From Phocoena phocoena (Eukaryota; Chordata; Mammalia; Artiodactyla; Phocoenidae), in contig NC_089221.1 in NCBI RefSeq assembly GCF_963924675.1, positions 133,280,263 to 133,344,262 of the forward strand: 64,000 nucleotides of DNA, given 5' to 3'. A program made the translations under genes and the position numbers. Below the pieces are notes generated by a model, which was given only the letters and a program-made list of their open reading frames with translations, was not told the DNA's origin and did no database searches. Shown here one piece after another: positions 11,721-23,581 of the stretch. The number at the start of each line of letters is the position of its first letter. The stretch's first letter is position 1.

Positions 11721-13386
11721 GATGTGTGTGTTGACACGGAAAGGTCAGCAAGCAATCTAACGATAGTGCTAAAAACGATATAATGATGTGCAGAAAAATA
11801 AGTTACAGATAGACCCACATGAACGTATGTGAGCTTTCTGGCTGGATAGACAGGAAACTAACACGCTGTTACGTGTGAAGAGTGGGAAAAGGTGTTGGTA
11901 GTAGAGAGAGGGAGACTTTCACTTTCTGAAAGGGAGAAAAGTGAAAGTTAAGAAATGTAATACTGTCAAAAATAAAATCACAGAAGCAGAGGAAGTAATG
12001 ACCCGAAGCAGCCAAAGTGAGCTCAGTGTTGTATGTAACGATATGCGTGTTGTGACACAGAACTAGCGTGCATGTCTGCTCTGGCCTTTATACCTCGAAC
12101 AGAAACATGAAACGCTCGCCTTGATCCTGCCGCTCTGTGCAGTCAACTTCTACGGTCCTGAGAAGAATCTGCCTAGTAGTCTAAATTAAAATCAATATTC
12201 TACTAGTTGCTGGGATGTAATAATGAAATCAATTTAGTCTCCTTTCTCATTATACTTCTGAATAGTGAGTATTCAGATACCTAAATAAGTTGGGATGTGA
12301 TTTACAGTGTTGGTGACAGCTTTGGGATGTCTGTCCAGTCAGTGGCTCCCTCTGAAGGCTTCTCACAGGGGTGTAATTCTAGGTGCATACTTCTTCCACT
12401 TGACGTCAAACCTCTGGCCATGGCTAAGTGGACTTCGGATGAACACCTGGACCCAAGTTGGTCTAATCAGATCTCTCTCTCTCGCTCCTGAGTTCAGAAC
12501 TGGATTAAAATCTATTCATTAATTTTTTATACTGCTACGCCTATAAGCTCAGGAACTACGGAGATGCTATTTTCCACCAAGCACAACTGAGAAGCATAGA
12601 AAGCTGGTCGGCCAAAAGAGAGGGCATGGGGGTTGTGCAGAGAGAAGTGAGGGCAAAAGTCAATGAAGCCCCCAGACAGCTAGAAAGAACAGCTACCCGA
12701 TTTCTATTCACACCCCTGCACTTCCGTTCCTGGTACCTTGTAGAGCACACTTGTGGGTCACTGTCCCTAGGTTTCATGAGACCTCTTGAAGCTGTCCAAA
12801 ACGCTTATTTTCTTAAACCAAGGTGAAGAATTTCTCTTCCAGCTTGAAAAGCCATAACTAAGGCAATGATCACAGAAGAAGGTGACAAGGGCATTTCAAG
12901 AAGCCAGAGGAGATCCCATCTGAGGCTCTGAGAATTCAGGGAACTTCATACTACATAGGAAGTCATCTGGGACCAGGCTGCATGGGCCTCGAGGCTCTAA
13001 ACCTTGAGATGGCCTGTTCTGTGACTCCCCTTGTCCATCTCATCCAGATGGAGGTCCAGAGGCAGAATGTGGCCTGGACATGCGAAAGTCTTTATCAATC
13101 ATCACTCCTAAATTAATTTTCAACCTTGTTTTGCAAACACAGCCTTAAGATAATCTCTTAACCACCAGCTACAAGTAAATTTTCGCCCCAAATCCTTCCT
13201 ATGTAGAAGTTCCCATGAAAGTAGACATTCTGGGTTATTAAAAAGCAATCTCAAAGTATTATTCATGAAACTTGCTTTCTTTCTTTCTCATCTTCCTATA
13301 ATGTACCAATGGGAAAATAATGACTTGCTATAGGTTCAGACAAGTAGAGACTTAGGGTTTTGTGACGTGAGGTTTCCATGCATTAT
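11721..13386. other. Gene-free stretch
   Basis: No recent transposon is present. ORFs at 12297-12522 and 12556-12826 are short and overlap on both strands, so they are likely chance. I see no splice-flanked exon here. Confidence 0.5.
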
Positions 13387-13400
13387 AAAAAACATGCCAG

Positions 13401-13645
13401 GGACTTCCTTGGTGGTGCAGTGGATAGGACTCTGCGCTCCCAATGCAGGGGGCCTGGGTTTGATCCCTGGTCAGGGAGCTAGATCCCACATGCGTGCCGC
13501 AACTAGCAGTTCGCATACCACAACTAAGGAGCTGGTGAGCCAGAACTAAGGAGCCCCGGAACTGCAACTAAGGAGCCCATCTGCCACAACTGAGACCTGG
13601 TGCTACCAAATAAATAAAAATAAATAAAAAATGAAAGAAAGAAAG
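13401..13645 (+). mobile_element. Older tRNA-derived cetartiodactyl SINE
   Basis: The head is ggacttccttggtggtgcag with gtttgatccctggtcaggga, followed by repeated caactaaggagc motifs and a taaataaa/gaaa tail. It belongs to the same superfamily as the CHR copies but to a different, older branch. The target-site duplication AAAAACATGCCAG lies at 13388-13400 and 13646-13658. Confidence 0.92.
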
Positions 13646-13984
13646 AAAAACATGCCAGTTTCCTCATGTGTTGTTTTGCACAGGGGTGTAGGAAAACTGA
13701 GAGCTGGCTACCACTTGCTGGCTTTTCAGCTCCTGGTAGGGTCATGGCTCTCTGTGCTGTCTAGTCCAGCAGTCCTTCTTATTTGGAAATAACAACATCT
13801 CTTTGACAGGTACAAACACCCATCAGAGCAGAGTTAACCTTCTTGGGAGTCAATGTATTGGTCACACTTTCCCAAAACAGAGGAAAGCAAAAAAAGGAAA
13901 TCCAGTATTTTGGTTTAAAATGAAGGGAATTCTAACCCCCTTCCATTTCAGTAACTTCTTAGTTGAACGCTAGCAATAAGCTGC

Positions 13985-14300
13985 CAAGATAAGGTGATAG
14001 CAACGTATATTTGTTCATTCCAGAAATATTTAAGTGCATCTATGCCAGGCTATCTATGTGCCAAGCTCATGGGGCTCACAGGGAGGGCAGAATGGTATAT
14101 GTAAGGAAGTACCGTGTTCTTTAAAGAAAAAGAACACAAGGTAAGAGTACCTTTTAGGTAGGCTGGTTAGGAAAGACCTCTGTGACATGGGGCTGTTTGG
14201 GCAGAAGCCAGAACACGAGAGTGCAGCTATCTGGGAAAAGAGCATTACAGGCAGAGGTAAACCATACGTGCAAAGGCCCGGAGGAGTGACAATGCCAACA
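13985..14300 (+). repeat. Ancient mammalian interspersed repeat, family undetermined
   Basis: Sequence of the type 'attcaN-aatattta...gtgccaggc...tcacagg' is followed by 'gcattacaggcagagg...gcaaaggcccggagg'. This order recurs widely in mammals, and a related copy appears at 34315-34760. I cannot name the family with confidence. Confidence 0.4.
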
Positions 14301-14720
14301 AAGTATTCTCTAAGAAGAGAAGGTAATGTCGCACAGAGTGAAAACAGGCCTTGATCTGTGTAAGCAAAGCACATCGTGAATGATGAACAACTGCCCTGAG
14401 TCCTTAACACTCACCAGTCTTCATAAAGCCCTTTGCTGTCTATGTGCCTTATCGTTTTTCAAAGCTCCAGGGTAGTTCATTATTAGAAAATAATTAATGG
14501 CTCTTTGGCAGTAAAATGTTCTTTTTTTCCCATTTTACCCGACTCTATTTCATCTGCCAAGTCAAACACTGAATCTGTCACGTAAACACGTTGCTTACAG
14601 ATTTGATACGTAATGAACAGAGGCTCACAAAAAATAATAAAGAAGGCTTAACGTCTTTTATTAAACTCAGACTGTCAATAACATTTTAAATATAAACTTG
14701 GGATCAAGATTAGCCAGTAC
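14301..14720. other. Unassigned sequence
   Basis: This is AT-rich sequence with no gene or clear repeat visible. Confidence 0.5.
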
Positions 14721-14724
14721 GGTA

Positions 14725-14804
14725 ACTTTCAAACTATGGTTTTTGCAGGAAAAGACAGACAGATCAATGGAACAGAACTGAAAGTCCAAGCTAGCCCCAC
14801 CATC

Positions 14805-14853
<49 letters not shown>

Positions 14854-15870
14854 TTCTTACACGTAAATAGCTTTTAAGAGCAGTGAGAAAATGTGGATTG
14901 TTCAATAAATGGTGGTGGGACAACTGGCAGGACACTGGAGGAAAAATATAAATGTATCATCACTACTTACACCAAAATGGATTCCAGTGGGTCAAAGGTA
15001 AAAAAAGTAACATTGTGAAAGTTGTCAAAGAAAACATTGCAATTTTTAAAAATAGTATTGGAGTGGGGAAAGCTAAAGCAAGATATATAACCCAAAAGCC
15101 TCAAAGATTAAGAGCTATGACTACTTTACAATTTCAAAACCATCAACAGTAGAAAGACAAATGTGTTAGGGAAATGCAACATGACAGAAAAGGTAAAAAC
15201 CTCCATTCACAAAAAATTCTGACAAATCAATGTCAGAAGAACAAACTCTCTCTCACGCCCCCCAAAGTGAAAAGAATATGGATAAACACGTAGCAGGAAA
15301 AAAAATGCAAATGGCTTTTAAACATATCTGCAAATGCACATTCAAAATCAAAGAAATTTTATTTAAAACTATGAAATATCATTTTATCATATTAACAAAC
15401 ACTAACAAGTTTGAAAATGTAGTGTTGGTAAGGGTGTAAGAAACAGGCTTTCCTAGGCAATTGTTGGTGCAAGTGTAAACTGGTACAATCTTCTTGGAGG
15501 ACAATTTGGCTGCATTCACGACAATCTAAAATTCACATGCCCTGTAACTTAGCAATTATGCTTCAAGCAATTTATCCCAATAGATATGTTCTCATAGATG
15601 TGTTAAGAGAGATCTCTAAGGCTGCAGTACGATTGTAACAGTAAGAATTTGGAAACAAACATTCACCATTAAGGAATGAGTTAAATAAAGGACAGCACCA
15701 TCATATACTGTAATACGGTACAGCAATTAAAAAGATGAAGTTGACTTATACAGGCAGATAAGAGAGGACATCCAAGACATAATGGTAAGTAATGAAAGCA
15801 GGACAAAGGCATTAGACATTACATGTACATACCCGCACACACGAGAAAAATGTACTAGCAAGGACTAACC
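14725..15870 (+). mobile_element. Old L1M ORF2 fragment
   Basis: Decayed ORF2 order is readable: gacagatcaatggaacagaa, ttcaataaatggtggtggga, caaaatggattccagtgggt, tgttggtgcaagtgtaaact, then end-of-ORF2 sequence near 15700. It is full of stops. A CA microsatellite lies inside it. Confidence 0.8.
14807..14850. repeat. (AC)n microsatellite
   Basis: There are 22 uninterrupted AC units within the old L1M. Confidence 0.98.
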
Positions 15871-15924
15871 CTGCAAAATATCTATCATACCCAGTGTGGC
15901 CAAAGTTCGCTGGCTTTATTAGCC

Positions 15925-16030
15925 CATGATCATATTGCCAATGGGTCGAGAGGTGAGGACTCAAACCCAGATCTGTCAGACTCCAAAGCTCCTGCTCTTT
16001 ATCATGATGCTAGATGCCATTTGATGAAGC
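15925..16030 (-). repeat. MIR remnant, reverse orientation
   Basis: The run actcaaacccagatctgtca with gactccaaagctcctgctct is the reverse complement of the tRNA-like end of MIR. Confidence 0.6.
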
Positions 16031-17059
16031 TAAAAGGTCCAAAGTAGCAAGAAAACAAATGGCAAGACCTTTCCTACCTTCTACTTCCCAAACCACCAGG
16101 CATAAAACTGAACAGACTCATAATAAAGGAAATAATAGAATTTTTACAAAAGAAAGCCATTTTCATTTTTAAGTCCTTGAAGGGAAAAAGGTGATACAGT
16201 AGAATGTTTACCCCTGTCTCCCCTTCCCAGGGATAATCTGAAAAGACAACCAGAATTTGTCAACAAAAGAACCTTTCGTCACTAACATGAGTTTTAGGTA
16301 CAGAGTCCATCAGGATGAAATTCTTACCTTCTGGCTATCCAAAAGACCTGGTGGTCTTCTTACTAGCTTCAACTAAATTCTACCCAGTTTAAAAATTAAA
16401 TAAATCCCCAGCTTGTTTGAGAGTTCTGTGTGTCCAATAAACCTACTTATCTATCACCAGACAGACAAACATCATTCCAACAGACTGCCAACTCATGGGG
16501 AAGGAGTGAAAATTCCTTAGATGAATTCTGAAATTTGCAGCCCTAGAACCTGGCAAGACTGCATTCTAGCCCTTGAGTTAAGTTTTTCTATGCCGAACCA
16601 ATCACAGTAGCTACCCAGCCCTCAAGAATTCACTTTTCTTTGGGAGTAAATTCTAACACTCGGGGTAGGCAGGGCCCAAAGGCCATCTCTACGCCCCATG
16701 ATCCTGTCACCCAGAGGAAGCAAAGTGAACAAGGGAAACTAGGGGCTTTGGTTGAGCCCATCAAATTCTCTATCCCAGGAATCTGAAGTTTCGAACAAAG
16801 TGGCTGGGAGCCTGGTTTATTACTGTCAGCTAAATGGTAGTACCCTAGAGAGAAAAGTCCACAAATTCTTGCTGCTGGAGTTCCCAGAGCTACCCTGGTA
16901 CCTACCCTCCTCAGGCTTTGGCAACACTTCTTCCATTCTGCAAGGCGATCAGTGTCCTTTCTCTTCAGGCTGTCCAGGGACAGCTTCTATTGTTTTCACC
17001 AACAATAAAACAATATGAATAATATGCCTCTGCTTGTTGCCTGGCCAATACTCACTTCC
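16031..17059. other. Gene-free stretch
   Basis: I see no gene, recent transposon or strong repeat. An 88-codon ORF at 16752-17018 has no recognisable motif. Confidence 0.5.
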
Positions 17060-17475
17060 CATTTCCCTTGTTACCAGAACCCTGATGTTGTTTGCTTAAA
17101 ATAATACACAGTTAAATATTCAATCTCCTGTCCTCCCTTGCAGCTAAAGGCAGTCACATGACCCAGCCCCTGTCAACGAAACAAGCATAAGTCACTGGTG
17201 GAGCTGCCTGAGGACCTCCTTCAAAGTGACTGGATGCTGGGTCATCTTTTGTCCTTCGTTCTCACTCTTTCTTGGCTGGGATGCATATACGATGCCCAGA
17301 GATGGATCTGCCGTTTTGTAACTGTGAGGTTGATAGCCACACACTAAGTATAGTAGGCCAGGAATAAAGAAGGAGCCTGTGTGTTCTTGAAGACATCCTT
17401 GAACAGCTGCACTAGCCCCACCTCATGACTTTCAACATGAGAAAAATAAACCCCAGTTTGGTTAAGCACTTAGGA
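17060..17475 (+). repeat. MaLR (MLT1-like) solo LTR fragment
   Basis: The features follow an MLT1-type LTR in order: cttgcagctaaaggcagtca with catgacccagcccctg, a central decayed part, then gagaaaaataaaccccagtt near the 3' end. There is no internal retroviral region. Confidence 0.55.
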
Positions 17476-17825
17476 CAGGTTTCTTAAAACAAACAGCTGA
17501 ATGCAATCCCAAGGGACACACCACCTGTCCTTTTGTGAAGTCTCTTGTATGAATTCAATTCAATGCAAGTATTAGGAGAGAAACTACCTGTACAAGTTGA
17601 AGCAGGAAGGGAAATAACGGCATAAGGACAGGTCCGCCCTCTTGTGGGTAAAACATGCAGATACATAACCCACCGTAATAAAAAGTAGAGTGAAATAAGT
17701 GATGACCAGAAGCGCAAACAACTGCTGTGGAAACAGAGGACAAAATGAAATCTGACTGACAGGTGAGGGAAAAGATTAATAGTAGCAAAGGTGGTAACTC
17801 ATCTGAGCCTTGAAAAAATATATAT

Positions 17826-17888
17826 ATTTTTGGCTGCGTTTTTTTTTTTGGCTGCGTTTTTTTTGGCTGCATTTTTTTTGGCTTCATT
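17826..17888. repeat. Tandem T-run/GGCTGC minisatellite in a SINE tail
   Basis: There are four units of about 12-18 bp, each a T run followed by ggctgc or ggcttc. They lie at the 3' tail of the minus-strand SINE. Confidence 0.85.
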
Positions 17889-18185
17889 GCGCGCAGGCTT
17901 TCTCTAGCTGCGGTGAGTGCGGGGTACTCTTCGTTGCGGCGCGCAGGCTTCTCACTGCGGTGGCTTCTCTTGTTGCAGAGCACGGGCTCTAGGTGTCTGG
18001 GCTTCAGTAGTTGTGGCCCACGGGCTCAGTAGTTGTGGCTCGTGGGCTCTAGAGAGCAGGCTCAGTAGTTGTGGCGCACGGGCTTAGTTGCTCTGTGGCA
18101 CGTGGGATCTTCCTGGACCAGAGCTCAAACCTGTGTCCCCTGCATTGGCAGGCAGATTCTTAACAACTGTGCCACCAGGGAAGCC
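17826..18185 (-). mobile_element. CHR-type SINE, long form, reverse orientation
   Basis: On the minus strand the head is ggcttccctggtggcacag with the long-form module (agaaagcctgcgcg region) and repeated cacaactactgag motifs. Its 3' tail has been reshaped into four tandem units of T-run plus ggctgc (17826-17888 on the plus strand). I could not find a clean target-site duplication. Confidence 0.88.
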
Positions 18186-18304
18186 AATAAACAGAATTTT
18201 GATAGGCAAAGAGCCTACAGGCCAGGCATAGAGCATGAACAAAGGCTTGCAGCTGTGTTAGAAAATTGAAATTAAAAAACCCCTCATCTGCTGTGATCAT
18301 ATAA

Positions 18305-18570
18305 ATATTAACGATGACAGCTGTCATTTACTCAGCACTTACCCTGCGCCAGCTCTTTCGTATGCATTTTCTCAGTAAATCCTTACAACAGGCCACAAAA
18401 AAATAAGGTACTGTTATTATTACTCCCGTCTTACAGACAAAGAAATCGAAATATCAAGAAGTTAAATCATTTGTCCAGGATAGCGGAGATCATGAATAGC
18501 AGAGATGGGATCCTGGCAGGAATCACTCTGGCTCCAGAGCCCAGCCTCTTTTAGTCTCTCTGTCCAAATG
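18305..18570 (-). repeat. MIR remnant, reverse orientation
   Basis: The order actcagcacttaccctgcgc, tactgttattattactcccg, cagacaaagaaatcgaaata and ctctggctccagagcccagc is the reverse complement of MIR from tail to head. Confidence 0.8.
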
Positions 18571-19775
18571 CTTGACCATGTCCTTATGAAGGACATTATT
18601 AAAAGATAAGAGTGGCTACTGGCACATGGATCAAGTGGAATCCAATGGCTAACATGACTACTGAGTTTTTAAAAGCATTGTATTGTCAAGAGCCTGGTCT
18701 AAAACTAACTGACTATTTAACACTTGAAACCACAGTAGGACCTCCAAACATCACTTGTCAAGAAAGGAGCTGAGCCAGCTCCCAAGAAAAGTATAAAATC
18801 CCTATACCCACAACACTGGTGACCAAGAAGAATACTGCAAACAGAACAATCTTCCAAAAGGCAGATACGATCTGGGAAGTACAATTTACAATGGAAATAT
18901 TCCCAAGGAGCAGAATGGAAACCAATGAAGGAATATCCTCCAATAACAAGCCAGAAAGTTCCAAAAATGTGAGCCCCCAGGGCTTTTGAAATTGCTCCAT
19001 ACCAGTGACTACTGTATATCTCTAATTCTTCTCCATTCCCAATGGAAATGATAATTAAAATTATTCTGGTCCTGCCTCTTTCATCACTGTATATTGTAGA
19101 CTTAGATGAAAAAGAATTTTGTTTTTTAAAAAAGTCACCAAAGCATAACCAAGAAGAATTATAGTCTGTTTTCAGCAGTATTATGGATAGATTCTTGAAT
19201 GCCCACCCCTTCAAAACAGCTAGATCCCACACACAGCACAGTTTTAATTTCACTGCTACACTCACAGGAAGCAAAAGTAATTCACAAAGAGGAAGTAACA
19301 CATATGTGTTCCCACCCCACCCCCTGCCCCCCAAAATGAACTTAATTAGAACCATGAGCAGTAAGCACATAGGAATGGTATGGTTACACAGAGAGTGACG
19401 TGTTTTACACAGTGTTTCAATTGCAAGACTAGACCTTAAGTCAATAGCAAGTTGGGGGTGGAGGCTAAATCTAAATTCGCAAAATAAGCCAATGACTCTG
19501 GAATGAACTAAGGTGGTCCCAATGTTGGTAGCACTCCCAGTTTCACATCATAAGCAAAACAATTACAAGTTCTCTCTTGAAGAAACCATCTTCAATTTAA
19601 AATCAACCTCGTATATTCTCACAACCAAACATTACCAGACACACGAGGAAAGGAACCACCATGAGGGAGAGTCAGCAGAAAGAAACAATGACAGATTTGG
19701 ACTCTTCTTTCCCCAAGGACTTCAGATATTAGAATGAGATTGAGAATTTAACATGACAGTTTATGATTTTAAAAC
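18571..19775. other. Gene-free stretch with one long chance-like ORF
   Basis: Apart from the minus-strand ORF listed separately, I see no exon or clear repeat. Confidence 0.5.
18717..19370 (-). other. Unrecognised 217-codon ORF, probably not a gene
   Basis: This is the longest open frame outside recognised repeats, rich in Leu, Phe, Ser and Cys. An overlapping 80-codon ORF in another minus-strand frame (18758-19000) contains a strongly hydrophobic run (IVLFAVFFLVTSVVGIGI) that could pass for a membrane helix. I recognise no family in either frame. There is no good upstream polypyrimidine tract or splice acceptor, and T-rich DNA easily yields such frames. A decayed retrocopy is possible, but chance is more likely. 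Confidence 0.15.
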
Positions 19776-19786
19776 TAAGAGGTGGA

Positions 19787-19998
19787 GGGCTTCCCTGGTG
19801 GCGCAGTGGTTGGGAGTCCACCTGCCGATGCAGGGGACGCGGGTTCATGCCCTGGTCCGGGAAGATCCCACATGCCGCGGAGCGGCTGGGCCTGTGACCC
19901 ATGGCCGCTGAGCCTGTGCATCTGGAGCCTGTGCTCTGCAGCAGGAGAGGCCGCAGCGGTGAGAGGCTCACATACCGCCAAAAAAATAAATAAATAAA
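19787..19998 (+). mobile_element. CHR-type SINE, short form
   Basis: This is a complete short copy ending in an (AAAT)n-like tail. The target-site duplication TAAGAGGTGGA lies at 19776-19786 and 19999-20009. Confidence 0.96.
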
Positions 19999-20129
19999 TA
20001 AGAGGTGGAATCAGAAGACTATCAAAAATGAACTAGTAGTTTTAAAAATGAATGAAATAAAAATATTTTATTATATATAAAATATATTATATAAATAATA
20101 GTACATATTCACTATACGTTATTTTCAAT

Positions 20130-20610
20130 GGGTGGGACAAATAGAGACTAAACATCCCTAATGAGAAAATTTGTGGGTTGGAATATATATCTGAAGAAAT
20201 TACTCAGAATGCAGGACAGAAAGCCAAGAATGAAAATTCCTAAAATGGGGATTCAGAATAAAATGAAAAAAGATTCAAAGATCCTAAGTAAAGTATTAGC
20301 AAGGCAATTTTATCAACTAATTAACTATATGAATGCAAGAACTGTTTAACAGAGGAAAAAGATGATCTTACTATATACATTAAAAATTCTCATAAAAATG
20401 AACAATTATGATAAAACCAATCAGCAAAATACGAATAGAAATTCCTTAATTGGATAAAGGAAATAACATCCAAAATGTCTAACAAATATTACACTTAACA
20501 CTGAAAGGATAGAGACATTTGCTTTAAAAGTCAGGAGTAAATTTCATCACTGTTTCTATTCTATACTAAACTGGAAATTCTAGTTGGAAGAGCAAGACAG
20601 AAAACATCTG
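20130..20610 (+). mobile_element. Old L1M fragment with internal deletion
   Basis: Inter-ORF or ORF1-like sequence is followed closely by a decayed RT-region frame (KILSKVLARQFYQLIN, then N-rich text). This suggests an old L1 from which internal sequence has been lost. Confidence 0.6.
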
Positions 20611-21149
20611 CCCACTGAAAGAAGCAAAGACTTCCCACTAGTAACGGGTATACCTAACACTGAGATATTGGTCTCTAACACAATTCTCCACTGAAAGAAA
20701 TCATGGTTGATTCTGATTCCAAGGTTTGTGCCAGTTTGGGACAAGATGAGCCTGGAATATACTGGAAGATGCCAGAAAGTAAGGAGGTATTCAAAAAGTG
20801 ATGAGAGCATGGCACAAGGACACAGGAGCCAGCTTTGGGCACCAAAATAATTCAGGACAGTAATGAATTATAAACCATCGAGAGAAAATGTAAGGATTCG
20901 TGAGTTCATTCCTATAAAATGTAGTTAGGGAAATAAGGTAGAATAATTATAGTAAAATGCTAAGGGCTGACCGGTGAACACAGAAGGCATGCTGCAGGTA
21001 GAAAATTAACAGTTTGCAACCATCTAAATAAAGATTAGATCTGGGAAGAAGTATCCATGAATGTTAAATCTATAGGAAAATTTTGATGAGGAACAGGACA
21101 TATGCATGGGCTTTATTATTACTTATAAGGGGGAAACATATCTAATAGA
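20611..21149. other. Unassigned sequence
   Basis: I see no gene or clear repeat. Confidence 0.5.
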
Positions 21150-21344
21150 CAGTGGATAAATCAGATAGCACCTCACTGAGTGACCAACATTAACACCACC
21201 AAGTAGGACCAATGAACATCAGGTGTAACCAGATGTGATACCCTCAGAAGGATACATGACTCATGGGGTGTTCTGGCCAAGAATGTTTAACTCAAATGCA
21301 ATCACAGGGAACCATTAGGCTAATGCAAACTGAGAAACATTCTC
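21150..21344 (+). repeat. Old L1M-type repeat, left part
   Basis: The motifs caggtgtaaccagatgtgat and accctcagaaggatacatga, then caaactgagaaacattc, resemble a common old L1M 3'UTR. The sequence continues at 29557 after removal of the nested L1s. Confidence 0.5.
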
Positions 21345-21362
21345 TTAAAAATGTGTAGAGAG
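21345..21362 (+). repeat. Target-site duplication, left copy, of the host L1
   Basis: TTAAAAATGTGTAGAGAG here matches TTAAAAATGCGTAGAGAG at 29539-29556 with one mismatch. The pair brackets the whole nested L1 complex. Confidence 0.85.
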
Positions 21363-21441
21363 GGATACTGCTGGTGGGAATGTAAATTGGTACAGCCACT
21401 ATGGAGAACAGTATGGAGACTCCGTAAAAAACTAAAAATAG
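21363..21441 (+). mobile_element. Host L1, 5'-truncated, left fragment
   Basis: This is end-of-ORF2 sequence (gtgggaatgtaaattggtac; agccactatggagaacagta). It breaks off at 21441 where the full-length L1 enters and resumes at 28686. Confidence 0.9.
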
Positions 21442-23581
21442 GAGGGACCCTGAAGATGGTGGAGGAGTAAGACATGGAGATCACCTTCCCACAAATACAT
21501 TATAAATACACCTACATGAGGAACAACTCCTCCTGAACACTGGCAGAAGACCTCAGACTTCCCAAACAGCAAGAAACTCCCCACGTACCGGGGTAGGGCA
21601 AAACAAAAAAGAATAAACAGAGACAAAAGAATAGGGACAGGACCTGCACCTCTGGGAGGGAGCTGTGAAGGAGGAAGTTTCCACACACAAGGAAGCCCCT
21701 TCACTGGTGGGGATGGGGGGTGGGTGGGGGGGAAGCTTTGGAGCTGCGGAGGAGAGCACAGCAACAGGGTTGTGGAGGGCGAAGCGGAGAGATTCCCACA
21801 CAGAGGATGGGTGCCGACCAGCACTCACTAGCCTGAGAAGCTTGTATGCTCACCTGCCGGGGCGGGCGGGGCTGCGAGCTGAGGCTCGGGCTTCGGAGGT
21901 TGGATACCAGGGAGAGGACTGGGGATGGCTGCGTGAACACAGCCTGAAGGGGGCTAGTGCACCACAGCTAGCTGGGAGGGAGTCCGGGATATTTCTGGAC
22001 CTGCCTAAGAGGCAAGAGACCATTGTTTCAGGGTGCGCGAGGAGAAGGGATTCAGAGAACTGCCTCAACGAGCTCCAGACATGGGCGTGAGCTGCGGCTA
22101 TCAGCACGGACACCAGAGATGGGCATGAAACGCTAAGGCTGCTGCTGCAGCCACCAAGAAGCCTGTGTGCAAGCACAGGTCACTATCCACACCTCCCCTC
22201 CTGGGAGCCTGTGCAGCCCGCCACTGCCAGTGTCCCGTGATCCGGGGACAACTTCCCGGGGAGAACAGATGGCGTGCCTCAGGCTGTTGCAACATCACAC
22301 CAGCCTCTGCCGCCCCAGGCTCGCCCCGCATTCTGTACTTCTCCCCCCGCCCCCACCCCAGTCTGAGTGAGCCAGAGCCCCCTAATCAGCTGCTACTATA
22401 ATCCCATCCTGTCTGAGCGGAAACAGGCGACCTACACACAGAGCAGAGGCGGGGCCAAATCCAAAGCTGAACCCCAGGAGATGTGCGAACAAAGAAGAGA
22501 AACGGAAATTTTCCCCAGCAGCCCCAGGAGCAGCAGGTTAAATCTCCACAATCAACTTGCTGTACCCTGCATCTGTGGAATACCTGAAGAGACGCTGAAT
22601 CATGCCAAAATTCAGGCGGTGGACTTTGCGAGCAACTGTAGACTTGGGGTTTGCTTTCTGCCTCTAATTTCTTTCTGGTTTTATGTTTATCTTAGTTCAG
22701 TATTTAGAGCTTAATATCATTGGTAGATTTGTTTACTGATTTGGTTGCTCTCTTCCTTTTTTAAAAAAACTATATATTTCTTTCTTTTTTCTCTTTTGGT
22801 GTGTATGGGTATGCTTCTTTGTGTGATTTTGTCTGTACAGCTTTGCTTTTACCATTTGTCCTAGGGTTCTCTCTGTTTCTTGTTTTTGTTTTTTTGTATA
22901 GTTTTCAGCACTTGTTATCATTGGTGGATTTGTTTTTAGGTTTGGTTGCTTCCTTCTTCTTTCTTTCATTACGTTTTAATATTTTTTATTTTTAATAATT
23001 CTTAAAAATTTTTTTATTTTAATAACTTTATTTTATTTTATTCATTCTTTTCTGCTTTTTTTTCCCTCCCTTTTCTTCTGAGCCATGTCACTGACAAAGT
23101 CTTGGTGCTCTAGCTGGGTGTCAGGCTTCAGGTTCTGAGGTGGGAGAGCTGAGTTCAGGACACTGGTCCACCAGAGACCTCCTGGCTCCACGTAATATCA
23201 AACAGCAAAAGCTCACCCAGAGATCTCCATCTCAATGCTCAAACCCAGCTCCACTCAACAACCAGCAAGCTACAGTGCTGGACACCCTATGCCAAACAAC
23301 TAACAAGACAGGAACACAAGTCAACCCAGTAGCAGAGAGGCTGCCTAAAATTATAATAAGGTCACAGACACCCCAAAACACACCACCGGACAAGGTCCTG
23401 TCCACCAGAAAGACAAGATCCAGCCCCATCCACCAGAACACAGGCACCAGTTCCCTCCACCAAGAAGCCTACACAAGCCACTGAACCAACCTTACCCACT
23501 GGGGACAGACACCAAAAACAACAGGAACTACGAACCTGCAACCTGCAAAAATGAGACACCAAACACAGTGAGTTAAGCAAA
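21442..23581 (+). promoter_or_regulatory. L1 5'UTR with presumed internal promoter (copy A)
   Basis: The roughly 2.1 kb before ORF1 is G+C-rich with several CpGs in its first kilobase. It then becomes T-rich (about 22740-23060). In L1 elements this region holds the RNA polymerase II promoter. The promoter role is known for the family, not shown here. Antisense ORFs occur within it (see findings). Confidence 0.7.
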
